Shown: positions 19,470 through 31,068, numbered from the stretch's first letter. The stretch: 64,000 nucleotides of DNA from Gilliamella apis (GCF_002142155.1 NZ_NASD01000001.1:1-64000), one strand, 5' to 3'. Notes: generated by a model from the letters alone, not told the origin. Numbers and translations are program-made.

Positions 19470-22277
19470 TTAAGCAAAATGTCTTACTTCACCATTGCCA
19501 TGAATATTTTCTTCACAGCGTTTACATAAGTGAGTGGTAGGATTGTTATCAACAGTATAATGCCAGCAGCGAGGGCATTTATCGCCTTGTGCTTTAGCAA
19601 GCTCAATTTTAAGACCTTGAATATCACTTTGTACTGCTTGTTGTGATGCACTGTCTAACGGTTTAACACTTGCTTGTGACGTCAGTAATACAAAACGTAA
19701 TTCGTTTTCTAATTTCGCAAGTGCCGTAGCAATTTCGCTATTGGCATAAAGTGTAACAGCAGCTTCAAGCGATCCACCAATAACTTTATCATTACGGCCT
19801 TGTTCTAAGACCTTATTGACTTCACTACGGATAGTTAAGATCTGAGCCCAATAAGCACTGTTCAATGTTTCGCTTTCCGCTAAGGTAAAGAGAGAGTTAT
19901 ACCATTCATCTTCAAACACAAATTCTGATTTTTCTGTTGCTGGTAGATATTGCCAAATTTCATCTGCAGTAAATGATAAAACAGGTGCAATCCAACGAAC
20001 CATTGCTTGCGCAATATGATATAACGCCGTTTGACAGCTATGGCGCGCAATACTATCGCTTTTCGCCGTATATTGTCGATCTTTGATAATATCTAAATAG
20101 AATGACCCCATCTCAATTGAACAAAATTGCATAATACGTTGTACAACTTTGTGGAAATCATAGTTTTCATAAGCCTGAATGATCTGTTCTTGAGCCTCTT
20201 TTGCCACACTGACTGCCCAGCGATCAAGTACTACCATATCTTCTGGTTTAACCATATCTTTAGCTGGATCAAAACCATTTAAGTTAGCCAATAAGAAACG
20301 CGCAGTATTACGGATACGACGATAGCTATCAGCTGCACGTTTGATGATTTCATCTGAATAGCTCATTTCACCTGAATAATCGGTTGAAGCAATCCATAAT
20401 CGTAGAATATCGGCACCTAATTTATTCATTACCTCTTGTGGTGTAACGATATTACCTAGCGATTTAGACATTTTACGACCTTGTCCATCGACCACAAAGC
20501 CATGTGTTAATACTTGTTTATACGGTGCTTTGTTATCAATTGCCGTTGATAACATTAACGAAGACATAAACCAACCACGATGTTGATCCGAACCTTCTAA
20601 ATACATATCCGCTTCATGTCCTTCAAACTCAGGACGTACGCCAACAACTGAGTAGAATGTTGAACCTGAATCAAACCATACATCAAGCGTGTCTGGTACT
20701 TTGCGATAATCATCGGCATCGGGACCTAATAGATCTTTAATATCGGCATCCCACCATGCTTGAATACCATTTTGCTCAACTAATTTAGCGACTTTTTCGA
20801 CTAACTGTAGTGTGTCTGGATGTAACTCTTCAGTCTCTTTGTGTACAAATAACGTCATTGGTACACCCCATGTACGTTGACGTGAAATACACCAATCAGG
20901 ACGATTTGCCACCATTGTTTCAATTCGAGCTTGACCCCAATCCGGGATCCAACGAACTTGTTTAATCTCTTTTAGCGATTGAGCACGTAAACCTTGTTTA
21001 TCCATGCTGATAAACCATTGTGGTGTTGCACGATAAATTACCGGTGTTTTATGTCGCCAACAGCATGGGTAACTATGTTCAATATTTTCAAAGTGTAATA
21101 GCGCATTGTGTTCTTTTAATAGCTCAATGACTACTTTATTGGCTTTAAAAACGAATAAACCATCTAAACCAGCACCAGTACCCGGTAAATAACAACCATT
21201 ACCTCCAACCGGATTGGCTACTTCAAGGTCATATTTTTGACCAACAATAAAGTCTTCAGCACCATGACCTGGAGCGGTATGAACAGCACCAGTACCCGCA
21301 TCAACAGTAACGTGTTCACCAAGTACAATTGGCTCATCAAAATCGAGGAATGGATGTTTGAAACGTAATAATTCAAGCGCATCACCTTGGCAAGAACCTA
21401 AGATTTTCCAATCAGTGATATCAGCACGTTTCATGACTGATTCAACTAAATCAGCAGCTAAAATTAAGCACTCTTTATCGTTGATTTGGACTAATTGATA
21501 TTCTACCGTTGCATTAAGCGCAATTCCTCGGCTAGCAGGTAATGTCCATGGTGTGGTGGTCCAGATAACCGCATAAATAGTTAAATCAGTATTAATCCCG
21601 AATTTGTTTGCTACTGCTTGATTGTCAGTTGCTTTAAATTTGACATCAATTGCCGGTGATGATTTATCATAATATTCAACTTCGGCTTCCGCTAAGGCTG
21701 ACATACAGTCGGTACACCAATAAACCGGTTTAGCCCCTTTGACTAAATGACCATTTTCGATCACTCTACCTAAAGCCCGAATAATATTCGCCTCAGTATC
21801 ATAATTCATTGTACGATATGGATTTTGCCAATCGCCAAGTACACCCATACGAATAAAATCAGCTTTTTGTAGTTCAACTTGTGAAGCCGCATAATCACGA
21901 CAAATTTGGCGAAATTCAGCTGGTGTCACTTTTACGCCTGGTTTACCAACCTGTTCTTCAACTTTTTGTTCTATCGGTAATCCATGACAATCCCATCCTG
22001 GAATATACGGGGAGTCATAACCACTTAAACCTTTAGATTTGATGATAATATCTTTAATTATTTTATTAACGGCATGACCGATATGAAGTTTTCCGTTTGC
22101 ATAAGGAGGGCCATCATGCAAAATAAAAGATTTTTTGCCTTTTTTTACTTGACGGATTTTGCGATAAAGTTCTTTATCATACCAATTTTGCAACATAGCT
22201 GGTTCACGTTTAGCAAGATCGCCTCGCATAGGGAATCCAGTTTCCGGTAAATTCAATGTGTTTTTATAGTCTGTCAT
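19470..22277 (-). CDS. ileS: Isoleucine--tRNA ligase
   Basis: IleRS charges tRNA-Ile and edits valine. The 935 residues show the HIGH motif in [18 protein letters not shown], the editing (CP1) domain with [15 protein letters not shown], the KMSKS motif in [14 protein letters not shown], the anticodon-binding domain and a C-terminal zinc motif CPRCWHY...CKRCEENI, all typical of the bacterial mupirocin-sensitive type. It sits 37 bases after ribF in the conserved operon. Confidence 0.97.
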   Translation of the reverse strand: MTDYKNTLNLPETGFPMRGDLAKREPAMLQNWYDKELYRKIRQVKKGKKSFILHDGPPYANGKLHIGHAVNKIIKDIIIKSKGLSGYDSPYIPGWDCHGLPIEQKVEEQVGKPGVKVTPAEFRQICRDYAASQVELQKADFIRMGVLGDWQNPYRTMNYDTEANIIRALGRVIENGHLVKGAKPVYWCTDCMSALAEAEVEYYDKSSPAIDVKFKATDNQAVANKFGINTDLTIYAVIWTTTPWTLPASRGIALNATVEYQLVQINDKECLILAADLVESVMKRADITDWKILGSCQGDALELLRFKHPFLDFDEPIVLGEHVTVDAGTGAVHTAPGHGAEDFIVGQKYDLEVANPVGGNGCYLPGTGAGLDGLFVFKANKVVIELLKEHNALLHFENIEHSYPCCWRHKTPVIYRATPQWFISMDKQGLRAQSLKEIKQVRWIPDWGQARIETMVANRPDWCISRQRTWGVPMTLFVHKETEELHPDTLQLVEKVAKLVEQNGIQAWWDADIKDLLGPDADDYRKVPDTLDVWFDSGSTFYSVVGVRPEFEGHEADMYLEGSDQHRGWFMSSLMLSTAIDNKAPYKQVLTHGFVVDGQGRKMSKSLGNIVTPQEVMNKLGADILRLWIASTDYSGEMSYSDEIIKRAADSYRRIRNTARFLLANLNGFDPAKDMVKPEDMVVLDRWAVSVAKEAQEQIIQAYENYDFHKVVQRIMQFCSIEMGSFYLDIIKDRQYTAKSDSIARHSCQTALYHIAQAMVRWIAPVLSFTADEIWQYLPATEKSEFVFEDEWYNSLFTLAESETLNSAYWAQILTIRSEVNKVLEQGRNDKVIGGSLEAAVTLYANSEIATALAKLENELRFVLLTSQASVKPLDSASQQAVQSDIQGLKIELAKAQGDKCPRCWHYTVDNNPTTHLCKRCEENIHGNGEVRHFA

Positions 22278-22314
22278 GCTGATTTATTCCAGTTATTTTT
22301 GTTGATACTACTTT

Positions 22315-23250
22315 TTAATTGGTTAATTTTGCACTGATCTGTTTCGCAGTGCAAACATCTTGTGAAATTTGTTGTTTTAAATCTGCTAAAGAGTCAAATT
22401 TTTTCTCATCGCGTAATTTACAGACAAAGGTAACGTCTAAATATTGTCCATAAATATCACCTGAAAAGTCAAATATATTCACCTCTAAAATTGCTTTTTT
22501 ACCTTCAATGGTTGGTCTAATACCGATATTGGCAATGCCATGATAATATTGATTGCTACAACAGTTTTTGACTTTGACAAAATAGACCCCTTGTAAAGCA
22601 GGTTTTTTTCGATTCAAATGAATATTGGCGGTTGGAAATCCTAATTGTCTTGCTAATGCATTACCATGCACCACTCTACCTTGAATGGCGTAATCACGAC
22701 CTAAAAGGCAACGAGCTAATTCAAAATCACTATTAAACAGTGCTTCACGAACAGCTGTACTACTGATTCTTAAATTATTCCAAACAAAGGTTGGCATACT
22801 TTCAACCAAAAAATGGTTATTTTGAGTATATTGTTGTAACAGATTGATATCGCCTTTGCGGTCACGGCCAAATTGGAAATCATCACCAATAACAATATAT
22901 TTAGCACTCAATTTCTTAATCAACCAATCTTGAATAAATGCATTAGCTGACATATTGGCAAAGGTTTGGGTAAAGGGAACCGCGATAATATAGTCGATAC
23001 CGAGTTTTTCAATTAACTGCACTTTTTCTTTAAATGAAGTTAAGCGAGTTGGTGCCTGCTTACTGAAGAATTCTAATGGTTGTGGCTCGAATAACATGAC
23101 CGCTGTGGGTAAGTTTAATTTTTTACCTTGTTCTATTAAATGATTTATTAATTGTTGGTGTCCTAAGTGCACACCATCAAAGTTGCCCAATGTAACTACA
23201 CATTGAGTAAATTCATTGTTTAAATTCTCAATACCGCGGATTATCTTCAT
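22315..23250 (-). CDS. ribF: Bifunctional riboflavin kinase/FAD synthetase RibF
   Basis: RibF phosphorylates riboflavin to FMN and adenylates FMN to FAD. The 311 residues have an N-terminal nucleotidyltransferase domain (VTLGNFDGVHLGHQQL; IGDDFQFGRDRKGD) and a C-terminal flavokinase domain (GRVVHGNALARQLGFPTANIHL, with the GxxxGxPTAN motif). Length equals E. coli RibF closely. It opens the ribF-ileS-lspA-ispH group. I see no FMN riboswitch upstream. Confidence 0.95.
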   Translation of the reverse strand: MKIIRGIENLNNEFTQCVVTLGNFDGVHLGHQQLINHLIEQGKKLNLPTAVMLFEPQPLEFFSKQAPTRLTSFKEKVQLIEKLGIDYIIAVPFTQTFANMSANAFIQDWLIKKLSAKYIVIGDDFQFGRDRKGDINLLQQYTQNNHFLVESMPTFVWNNLRISSTAVREALFNSDFELARCLLGRDYAIQGRVVHGNALARQLGFPTANIHLNRKKPALQGVYFVKVKNCCSNQYYHGIANIGIRPTIEGKKAILEVNIFDFSGDIYGQYLDVTFVCKLRDEKKFDSLADLKQQISQDVCTAKQISAKLTN

Positions 23251-23373
23251 TAAAGCGTGTTAGTTAATTATTATGTTTTCACTAAAATAGCTGCCAATTA
23301 TACCAATCTTTCTTGAAGATGCACGTAATAACAATTAGCCTTTTTATGGCGGTATCAGCAATATTGTGATTGA

Positions 23374-24033
23374 TTAATAGTGTTTTAATGCTCTTAGAAA
23401 CTCTTGTCGAGTACTTGGATTAGTTTTAAATCCGCCACCTAACGCAGTAGTGGTGGTTAAACTATTTGAATCTTTAATGCCTCGGGCTTTTACACAAAAG
23501 TGTGTTGCATCAATTGATACTGCAACATTGACCGTACCGAGTAGTGTTTGCAAGGCAACCAAAATTTGTTGGGTTAATCTTTCTTGTACTTGTGGGCGTT
23601 GTGAAAAAAACTGAACAATTCGATTGATTTTTGATAGACCGATCACTTTATCTTTCGGGATATAAGAAACGGTCGCTTTACCATCGATGGTGACAAAATG
23701 GTGTTCACAAACACTGGTTAAAGTAATATCACGAACAGTGATCATTTCATCAACCTGCATTTTATTTTCAATCAGGGTGATTTTGGGAAAGTTATGGTAG
23801 TTAAGTCCGGAAAAGATCTCATCAACATACATTTTGGCAACGCGGTGTGGCGTTTCGCTAAGGCTATCATCATGCAAATCAAGTTCCATGAGTTTCATGA
23901 TTTCTCGGAAGTGCGCTTCTATTTTAGCTTTCCGTTCGCTATTTTCCATAGCTAAACGACATGATGGGGTTTCAAGATTTTTAGCTGCTAATGCCTCTTT
24001 GACTTTTTGTGCAGCGGGACTTAATTCTGTCAT
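23374..24033 (-). CDS. folE: GTP cyclohydrolase I FolE
   Basis: FolE converts GTP to 7,8-dihydroneopterin triphosphate, the first step of folate biosynthesis. The 219 residues contain the zinc ligands in [20 protein letters not shown] and [13 protein letters not shown], and the substrate motif [14 protein letters not shown]. It is a single gene divergent from polA with about 200 bases between them. Confidence 0.96.
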   Translation of the reverse strand: MTELSPAAQKVKEALAAKNLETPSCRLAMENSERKAKIEAHFREIMKLMELDLHDDSLSETPHRVAKMYVDEIFSGLNYHNFPKITLIENKMQVDEMITVRDITLTSVCEHHFVTIDGKATVSYIPKDKVIGLSKINRIVQFFSQRPQVQERLTQQILVALQTLLGTVNVAVSIDATHFCVKARGIKDSNSLTTTTALGGGFKTNPSTRQEFLRALKHY

Positions 24034-24237
24034 TTATTTAGTACTCAGGCGAAAATAGATGTCACATTATATATTACTCATATTGTGATATACAGTAATT
24101 TTCATTAATTGGATTGAATAAAAGATTGTTATTATCTGAATTATTTTTACACTATATTATCGGAGTCAACAAGAATATTGTTGTTAATTAGGTTATACTT
24201 ATGGTTATTAAATTGAATAACATTTGGGTAACTATTT

Positions 24238-27012
24238 ATGCCAAATAATGCGCCAATTATTTTAATTGATGGATCTTCTTATCTTTATCGGGCTTTTTTT
24301 GCATGTCCGCCTTTAACCAATGCCAATGGTGAACCGACTGGGGCAATTTTTGGTGTTGTTAATATGATTCGTAGCTTGATGAATCAATATAATCCTACCC
24401 ATGTTGCGGTAGTTTTTGATGCTAAAGGTGGATCGTTTCGTAATGAAATTTATAGTGAATATAAAGCAACACGTGACGAGATGCCGGAAGATTTACAGCC
24501 ACAAGTTGAACCAATTCACACCATTTTAAAAGCGATGGGTTTACCATTACTTTGCATTGAAGGTGTTGAAGCTGATGATGTGATCGGGACTTTAGCCAGA
24601 CAAGCAGAAAAAGAAAATCTTCAGGTACTCATTAGTACTGGCGATAAAGATATAGCGCAATTAGTGAGTGATAAAGTTACACTGATTAATACCATGAATA
24701 ATACGGTGCTTGATCCGCAAGGAGTCATGGATAAATTTGGTGTGCCACCAGGAAAAATTATAGATTATTTAGCATTAAGAGGCGACAATTCCGATAATAT
24801 ACCTGGTGTAGTTGGGATTGGAGAAAAAACAGCACAAGCTTTATTAACGGCTTTTGATAGTGTACAAGATATTTATGACCATTTAGACGATATTGAAAAT
24901 TTATCGATTCGAGGTGCTAAATCATTAAAGCAAAAATTAATAGACAATCAAAAGGATGCTGAGCTTTCTTATCTATTAGCTACCATTAAAACTGATGTAG
25001 CATTAGATTTTACCAATGAACAACTACTTGTTTCAGATATTGATGTAAATAAATTAGTCGAATTATTTGCTTATTATGGTTTTCATCGTTGGCAAAAAGA
25101 ATTAATAGCGGGTAATTTTTTAAAAAAACAAAAACTAACTGCTAATGATATTGAAAATATGTCATTATTTTCACAGGAAAACGATACCGTTAAAGATAAG
25201 ATTGATACAGATTATCAATGTATATTAACCCATGAGCAATTAGATGATTGGATCAGTAAATTAGCTAACTGTAAGCAGTTTGCTTTTGATACAGAAACTG
25301 ATAATGTTGATCATCTTCATGCTAAATTGGTTGGCATATCGCTAAGCGTTACACCTCATCAAGCTGCTTATATTCCAATTAATCACCAATATCTTGGTGT
25401 GCCAGATCAATTACCATTAAATGAGGTATTATCTAAATTAAAACCAATATTAGAAGACCCCGCAATTAAGAAAATCGCCCAAAATGCCAAATTTGATTAT
25501 AGTGTGTTAGCTAATTATGATATCCATGTGCAAGGTATTGCTTATGATACAATGTTGGAGTCATATGTCTTAAATAGTAATGAACGACACGATATGGATA
25601 GTATGGCAAATCGTTATTTGCATCTTAAAACTATTACTTATAATGAATTAACCAAGGTTGACAAAAAACAAGTCACTATCGATGTTATTGAAGTTGAAAA
25701 AACTACGCAATATGCCGCTGAAGATGCAGATGTTACTCTGCAACTTCATCAGAAACTATGGCCTGAACTGGAAAAAGACCAAAAGCTCAGCAAGTTATTT
25801 ACCGATATTGAAATGCCATTGGCGATTGTGTTGGCCGATATGGAAAGGACAGGAGTGTTAATTGACACTAAACAGTTAAATGACTATTCCATTGAATTAA
25901 ATAAAAAAATGCTAGAATTAGAGGCCGAATTACATTTCCTAGCAGGTGAAAAATTTAATCCTTCGTCACCAAAACAGATTCAAGCTATTTTATTTGATAA
26001 ACACCAGTTACCTGTTTTAAAAAAGACACCAAAAGGTGATCCATCAACTAGTGAAGATGTGTTGAGTGAACTTGCTGAGCAGTATGTTTTACCGCGTAAA
26101 ATTTTGTTTTATCGTAGCTTGGCAAAACTGAAAAATACCTATACTGATAAATTACCACTGATGGTAAGTCCAATAGACCATCGAATTCATACAAATTACA
26201 ACCAAATAGGTACGGTAACAGGGCGGTTGTCATCAAATGATCCGAATTTGCAAAATATCCCAGTACGTAATGAAGAAGGGCGGCGAATTCGGCAAGCATT
26301 TATTGCACCAAATGGTTATAAGATTATTTCAGCCGATTATTCGCAAATAGAGTTGCGCATTATGGCGCATTTATCACAAGATCAAAGTCTGCTTAGCGCC
26401 TTTGCTAATGATAAAGATATTCATAGGGTCACCGCGAGTGAAGTATTAACTAAACCAGAGGCAGATATTACAGCCGAAGATAGACGACGTGCAAAAGCAG
26501 TTAATTTCGGTTTGATTTATGGTATGAGTGCATTTGGATTATCGAAACAAATTAATCTTCCTCGTAAAGAAGCACAATCCTATATTGATCGCTATTTTGA
26601 ACGTTATCCTGGCGTACAAACTTATATGGAAGAAACACGCCAATTGGCAATGCAACAAGGCTATGTGGAAACTCTATCCGGAAGACGATTATATTTACCA
26701 AAAATCATTTCTGGCAATGGTATTGAAAAACGCGGTGCTGAACGTGCGGCAATTAACGCACCTATGCAAGGTACTGCTGCAGATATCATCAAAACCGCTA
26801 TGATTAAAATGAGTGAGTGGATAAAAAAACAACCGACAGGTAATATCAGAATGGTGATGCAAGTACACGATGAGCTGGTGTTTGAAGTTAAAGAAGAGTT
26901 GGTGAGTGAATATAGTGCGTTGATTAAATCAATTATGGAGAATTGTTACCAACTTTCAGTACCGTTAAAAGTTGATGTTGGTATTGGTAATAATTGGGAT
27001 GAAGCGCATTAA
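24238..27012 (+). CDS. polA: DNA polymerase I
   Basis: Pol I removes RNA primers and fills gaps. The 924 residues have an N-terminal 5'-3' exonuclease domain (to about residue 290), a 3'-5' proofreading domain that keeps all four acidic residues (FDTETD, NAKFDYSVL, YAAEDADVTLQL), and a polymerase domain with motif A (SADYSQIELRIMAHLSQD), motif B (RRRAKAVNFGLIYGMSAFG) and motif C (MQVHDELVFEV). Length is normal. E. coli has the Spot 42 RNA gene after polA; no such RNA was recognised here. Confidence 0.97.
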   Translation: MPNNAPIILIDGSSYLYRAFFACPPLTNANGEPTGAIFGVVNMIRSLMNQYNPTHVAVVFDAKGGSFRNEIYSEYKATRDEMPEDLQPQVEPIHTILKAMGLPLLCIEGVEADDVIGTLARQAEKENLQVLISTGDKDIAQLVSDKVTLINTMNNTVLDPQGVMDKFGVPPGKIIDYLALRGDNSDNIPGVVGIGEKTAQALLTAFDSVQDIYDHLDDIENLSIRGAKSLKQKLIDNQKDAELSYLLATIKTDVALDFTNEQLLVSDIDVNKLVELFAYYGFHRWQKELIAGNFLKKQKLTANDIENMSLFSQENDTVKDKIDTDYQCILTHEQLDDWISKLANCKQFAFDTETDNVDHLHAKLVGISLSVTPHQAAYIPINHQYLGVPDQLPLNEVLSKLKPILEDPAIKKIAQNAKFDYSVLANYDIHVQGIAYDTMLESYVLNSNERHDMDSMANRYLHLKTITYNELTKVDKKQVTIDVIEVEKTTQYAAEDADVTLQLHQKLWPELEKDQKLSKLFTDIEMPLAIVLADMERTGVLIDTKQLNDYSIELNKKMLELEAELHFLAGEKFNPSSPKQIQAILFDKHQLPVLKKTPKGDPSTSEDVLSELAEQYVLPRKILFYRSLAKLKNTYTDKLPLMVSPIDHRIHTNYNQIGTVTGRLSSNDPNLQNIPVRNEEGRRIRQAFIAPNGYKIISADYSQIELRIMAHLSQDQSLLSAFANDKDIHRVTASEVLTKPEADITAEDRRRAKAVNFGLIYGMSAFGLSKQINLPRKEAQSYIDRYFERYPGVQTYMEETRQLAMQQGYVETLSGRRLYLPKIISGNGIEKRGAERAAINAPMQGTAADIIKTAMIKMSEWIKKQPTGNIRMVMQVHDELVFEVKEELVSEYSALIKSIMENCYQLSVPLKVDVGIGNNWDEAH

Positions 27013-27190
27013 TCTTTTTATTAAAATTAACTTATACGTTATAGTTTGATTTTCATACTAAAATATATAGTTAATTATTCAATACTTTTATAAAATAGCT
27101 GTTAATTTTATGCTATTAGCGATGGCTTGCCGAAACCTTTTGGCATGTTAGAATAATCAACTAAATTGAATTTATTACAAAATGTTAGTA

Positions 27191-27265
27191 CTTTTCTCAT
27201 TTATGAGAAGAGTTTAAATAAAGAAGAGCGCGAGCAACGAATTGACGTTTGAGTGTTCTTTTTTG
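27191..27265 (+). terminator. Two hairpins between polA and gltX
   Basis: A first hairpin TTCTCAT/ATGAGAA (27194-27209) is followed by a second, imperfect stem AAGAGCGC (27224-27231) with GTGTTCTT (27253-27260) and T6. The second looks like a terminator ending only 20 bases before the gltX start. It may end polA transcripts or act as a leader attenuator for gltX. Confidence 0.45.
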
Positions 27266-27284
27266 TTATTAATAGGATTATTTC

Positions 27285-28715
27285 ATGAAAATTAAAACCC
27301 GTTTTGCACCGAGCCCAACCGGTTACTTACATGTGGGTGGTGCCCGTACAGCACTTTATTCTTGGCTATATACTCGCCATGCACAAGGTGCATTCGTATT
27401 ACGTATTGAAGATACCGATCTTGAGCGTTCAACGCCAGAAGCGATTGAAGCGATTATGGAAGGAATGAATTGGTTGAAATTATCATGGGATGAAGGCCCA
27501 TATTTTCAAACTAAACGCTTTGATCGTTACAATCAAGTGATTGACGAAATGTTGGCGAATGGAACGGCTTATCGTTGTTATTGTTCAAAAGAGCGCCTAG
27601 AAAAATTGCGTGAAGAGCAAATGGCTAAAGGCGAAAAAGCGCGTTATGATGGTCATTGCCGCTGTGATGAAGTGCAAAAACAACATTCCCATAGCGAACC
27701 GCATGTTGTTCGTTTTGCTAATCCGGTTGATGGCGTTGTGATATTCAATGATTTAATTCGTGGACCGATCGAAATTGCCAATAAAGAGCTTGATGATCTC
27801 ATAATTCGTCGTACTGATGGGTCACCAACTTATAATTTTTGTGTCGTGGTAGACGATTGGGACATGGAAATTACCCATGTTATTCGTGGTGAAGATCATA
27901 TTAATAATACCCCTCGACAAATTAATATTTTAAAAGCATTAGGGGCTCCACTGCCTGAATATGGTCATGTATCGATGATTTTAGGTGATGATGGGCAAAA
28001 ATTATCTAAACGTCATGGTGCGGTAAGTGTTATGCAATATCGTGATGATGGTTATTTGCCAGAAGCATTATTAAATTATCTAGTTAGACTAGGTTGGTCT
28101 CATGGCGATCAAGAGATATTCTCGGTGCCAGAAATGGTGAGTTACTTTTCTTTAGATGCAGTCAGTAAGTCGGCAAGTGCATTTAATACTGAAAAATTAC
28201 TTTGGTTAAATCATCATTATATTAATCATTTAGATGCTGATTATGTCGCGCAACATTTAGTTTGGCATATGAATCAACAAGGTTATGATTTAACTCAAGG
28301 CCCAGATTTGATTACCATCGTCAAATTATTTGGCGAACGTTGTAAAACATTGAAAGAAATGGCTGAATCAAGTTGCTATTGTTATCAAGATTTTGCTGAG
28401 TTTGATGCTGATGCTGCTAAAAAGCATTTGCGCCCTGTTGCCAAAGAGCCATTAGAAGTGGTTAAGGCTAAAATTGAAGCAATTTCTGATTTTGATTGGC
28501 AAATAGATAAAATTCATCATGCCATTGAAGCAACAGCAGCAGAGCTTGAGGTTGGTATGGGTAAAGTTGGTATGCCTCTTCGGGTTGCTGTAACCGGAAT
28601 TGGTCAATCACCTTCAGTTGATGCTACTGTTTATGCGGTTGGAAAAAAACGCACCTTAGCCCGAATAGATAAAGCATTGGCTTATATTGCTAACAGAGAA
28701 CAAACTCAAGCATAA
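27285..28715 (+). CDS. gltX: Glutamate--tRNA ligase
   Basis: GluRS charges tRNA-Glu. The 476 residues show the class I HIGH-like motif [17 protein letters not shown], the KMSKS-like motif [13 protein letters not shown], and the cysteine-rich zinc segment CYCS...CRCDE of the proteobacterial enzyme. The family is about 470 residues in E. coli. It is preceded by a terminator-like hairpin and followed by a GC-rich hairpin, so it may be monocistronic. Confidence 0.97.
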   Translation: MKIKTRFAPSPTGYLHVGGARTALYSWLYTRHAQGAFVLRIEDTDLERSTPEAIEAIMEGMNWLKLSWDEGPYFQTKRFDRYNQVIDEMLANGTAYRCYCSKERLEKLREEQMAKGEKARYDGHCRCDEVQKQHSHSEPHVVRFANPVDGVVIFNDLIRGPIEIANKELDDLIIRRTDGSPTYNFCVVVDDWDMEITHVIRGEDHINNTPRQINILKALGAPLPEYGHVSMILGDDGQKLSKRHGAVSVMQYRDDGYLPEALLNYLVRLGWSHGDQEIFSVPEMVSYFSLDAVSKSASAFNTEKLLWLNHHYINHLDADYVAQHLVWHMNQQGYDLTQGPDLITIVKLFGERCKTLKEMAESSCYCYQDFAEFDADAAKKHLRPVAKEPLEVVKAKIEAISDFDWQIDKIHHAIEATAAELEVGMGKVGMPLRVAVTGIGQSPSVDATVYAVGKKRTLARIDKALAYIANREQTQA

Positions 28716-28723
28716 TCTCATTT

Positions 28724-28748
28724 AATCGCCGATAATAACTCGGCGATT
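28724..28748 (+). terminator. Hairpin after gltX
   Basis: A perfect 9-bp stem AATCGCCGA / TCGGCGATT with a 7-base loop, followed by only weakly T-rich sequence. It lies between gltX and ydbH. Confidence 0.6.
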
Positions 28749-28773
28749 CACTTTATCTTGTTGAGAGTTTATT

Positions 28774-30378
28774 ATGGCTCGCTTAAAGAAACGTTATTGG
28801 ATTCCGTCGTTTATACTGTTGATTATAATCATAGTAGGTTTATCTGGATGGCGTTATTGGTTAGCATTTAAGGATGAATATAATCTTTCGATAGACTGGC
28901 AAGGTATTAACATCAGCTGGGATGGTTTATCTTTTGCTGAACTAAATATTGTTCAGCCATCACAATTATCAGTAACGGCGAGCGATGTGAAAATATCATG
29001 GTCACAGCTAAGCGCTAAAAATATCGATATCTATTGGCAAAAAGCCGATTTAACCAATACACAAGCTGTAGCGAAGGTTGCTGATGATCAATTACAAAAA
29101 CTTGATCAATCTACTTTTGAACCTTCATTGATCTCGACAATCATTGCCTGGTTACCAACAAATATTAACATTGAACATTTAACATTACACCAGCAAGATA
29201 GTGAGTTATTTAATCTGAAAGTTGCAGTAGTTAAAAATCAAAATACTTTGCAACTCAATTTAGCCAGTAACACTCAGGATATGGCAACGCTTGCTGCTGA
29301 TATCTCATTTAATCAATTAAATTCATCAATTGAAATTGAAAATGGTGTTTTGACCACATCCTTATCGTATTTTGGTATTGAAAAAGGTAGTTTAACTTTA
29401 CCATTCAGCGGTGTTTTAACCGATAAGCTATTTACTTTAAAGAGTACCGATAAAGCACAAGTTAATATTGAAAAAGCGAACTTCTCTGATGATTTAATTA
29501 TTAAACCATTGATCGGAAAATTAACTCTTGATGCAGCATTGCCTATCCCATTTAAAACAAATCAAGTTAACGTCAAATCAACATTAACAATTAATAAATT
29601 TGACGGCATATATAAAGCTAGCGAATTTAAATCCGCCTTGGGGGATATAAATCTTTTATTTAACAATAATCAATTTACTGTTACAACTTCAGTATTAACC
29701 ATTCAACAAGTGAATATTGGTGTTATTTTTGAAAAAATAAAATTAGCTGGAAGTTATTCAGCATCTTTAGCTGCACCAAATAAAGGAGTTGTAAAATGGC
29801 AATTAGCACAAGCAGCTATTTTTTCTGGCTCTGTTTCTCTTGATAAAGGGCAATTGAATTTAGCAAAATTACCCCAAAAATTTACTTTAAGGTTAAAAAA
29901 GATACAGTTAAAAGATATTTTTACAAAATATCCCGCCGAAGGCTTAGCTGGAGAAGGGGCGATAGATGGTGTTTTACCGATTACTTTATTGCCTTCTACT
30001 AAAAAAGGCACTGCTTTGACCGAAGTTATTATCAAAAATGGTCAATTAGTAACGGTTAATGAGGGCTTTTTACGGTTTGAAAATTCAGCATTGCAAAATT
30101 ATGCACAAGCCAATCCTAATATGAAAATTCTCACTGATATTATTAAAAATTTTCATTATACTAAATTATCAGGTACGGTTAATTATGCTAATGAGATTGC
30201 TAAGTTAGGATTAAATATCCAAGGCAGTAACCGAGATGTTGAGAATGGTAAAGCAGTAAATTTAAATATTAATCTTGAAGAAAATATTGCAAAATTGTTG
30301 ATAAGTTTACAACTTTCCGATCAGATTAACGAACCCATACGAAAACGTATTGAAGCGTATTTGAAAAGGAAATCTTGA
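28774..30378 (+). CDS. ydbH: YdbH family intermembrane protein (shortened)
   Basis: YdbH belongs to the AsmA-like group (TamB, YhdP, YdbH) of bridge-like proteins that carry phospholipids between inner and outer membranes. This protein has 534 residues against about 879 in E. coli, with an N-terminal membrane anchor (about residues 9-29), a long beta-rich periplasmic part and the conserved C-terminal domain. The identity rests largely on the next two genes, ynbE and ydbL, in the same order as in E. coli. The shorter repeat region would give a shorter bridge, unless YnbE multimers make up the gap. Confidence 0.82.
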   Translation: MARLKKRYWIPSFILLIIIIVGLSGWRYWLAFKDEYNLSIDWQGINISWDGLSFAELNIVQPSQLSVTASDVKISWSQLSAKNIDIYWQKADLTNTQAVAKVADDQLQKLDQSTFEPSLISTIIAWLPTNINIEHLTLHQQDSELFNLKVAVVKNQNTLQLNLASNTQDMATLAADISFNQLNSSIEIENGVLTTSLSYFGIEKGSLTLPFSGVLTDKLFTLKSTDKAQVNIEKANFSDDLIIKPLIGKLTLDAALPIPFKTNQVNVKSTLTINKFDGIYKASEFKSALGDINLLFNNNQFTVTTSVLTIQQVNIGVIFEKIKLAGSYSASLAAPNKGVVKWQLAQAAIFSGSVSLDKGQLNLAKLPQKFTLRLKKIQLKDIFTKYPAEGLAGEGAIDGVLPITLLPSTKKGTALTEVIIKNGQLVTVNEGFLRFENSALQNYAQANPNMKILTDIIKNFHYTKLSGTVNYANEIAKLGLNIQGSNRDVENGKAVNLNINLEENIAKLLISLQLSDQINEPIRKRIEAYLKRKS

Positions 30379-30396
30379 TAGATAAGAGGCTATATT

Positions 30397-30582
30397 ATGC
30401 TAAAAAATATGATTACTATTATCGTGTGTAGCGCAGTATTAATTGGCTGTACACCAACGGTCAAGGTACAAGCGCCAAATGAACCAATTAATATCAATTT
30501 GAATGTTAAGATTGATCATGAAATTAATATTAAAGTTGATAAAGCCTTAGATAACATTATCAATAAATCAGGTTTATACTAA
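30397..30582 (+). CDS. ynbE: YnbE family lipoprotein
   Basis: YnbE is an outer-membrane lipoprotein that pairs with YdbH to complete an intermembrane lipid bridge (established in E. coli). The 61 residues have a signal peptide with lipobox LIGC (Cys18) and the conserved core VQAPNEPININLNVKIDHEINIKVDK, written here in two parts: VQAPNEPININLN then VKIDHEINIKVDK. An AGAGG ribosome-binding site precedes the ATG, 18 bases after ydbH. Confidence 0.9.
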   Translation: MLKNMITIIVCSAVLIGCTPTVKVQAPNEPININLNVKIDHEINIKVDKALDNIINKSGLY

Positions 30583-30723
30583 ATTAATATTATTATCGGT
30601 CGTTATTTACAAATAATGTCATGAATCTAAAAAATTACTCTTGCGGAACATAAGATGATTTTTTAATAAATTTTACACATATTTAATACAATTTAATATG
30701 ATGTATTTAATAAGGGGGTTATT

Positions 30724-31068
30724 ATGAATATCTATAAAAAAGCAACGATAGCATTATTATCAATAATATTAGCTTTACCAGTTTTTGCTTTAAATTTAGA
30801 TCAGGCAATTAATGAATTAAGTCAAGCCAAAGCTAATGGGTTGGTTGGTGAACAAGCTGATGGTTACCTAGGCGTGGTCAAAAATGAAGGTAATGCTAGC
30901 GAAATTGCTCAATTAATTAATCAGGCTCGTAAACAAGAGTATCAAAAAGTATCAGCTCAAAGTAATGTGCCATTAGTAGAAGTTCAAAATAGAGCAGGAA
31001 CTAAAGCACAAGAAAAAACACCAGCTGGTCAATATATTAAACAACAAGGGCAATGGTTAAAAAAATAA
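30724..31068 (+). CDS. ydbL: YdbL family protein (DUF1318)
   Basis: YdbL is a periplasmic protein that modulates YdbH-YnbE assembly in E. coli. The 114 residues have a signal peptide (cleavage near VFA-LN) and the DUF1318 pattern AKANGLVGEQADGYLGVV, INQARKQEYQKVS and a C-terminal AGQYIKQQGQWLKK. Unlike E. coli, about 140 bases separate it from ynbE; this gap is AT-rich and shows no clear terminator. A GGGGG ribosome-binding site precedes the ATG. Confidence 0.92.
   Translation: MNIYKKATIALLSIILALPVFALNLDQAINELSQAKANGLVGEQADGYLGVVKNEGNASEIAQLINQARKQEYQKVSAQSNVPLVEVQNRAGTKAQEKTPAGQYIKQQGQWLKK

Noticed and set aside
23251..23373. FMN or other riboswitch at the ribF region
   Set aside because: No conserved RFN element was recognised upstream of ribF.
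27013..27284. Spot 42 RNA gene downstream of polA
   Set aside because: The expected Spot 42 start and terminator sequences known from E. coli were not found in this region.
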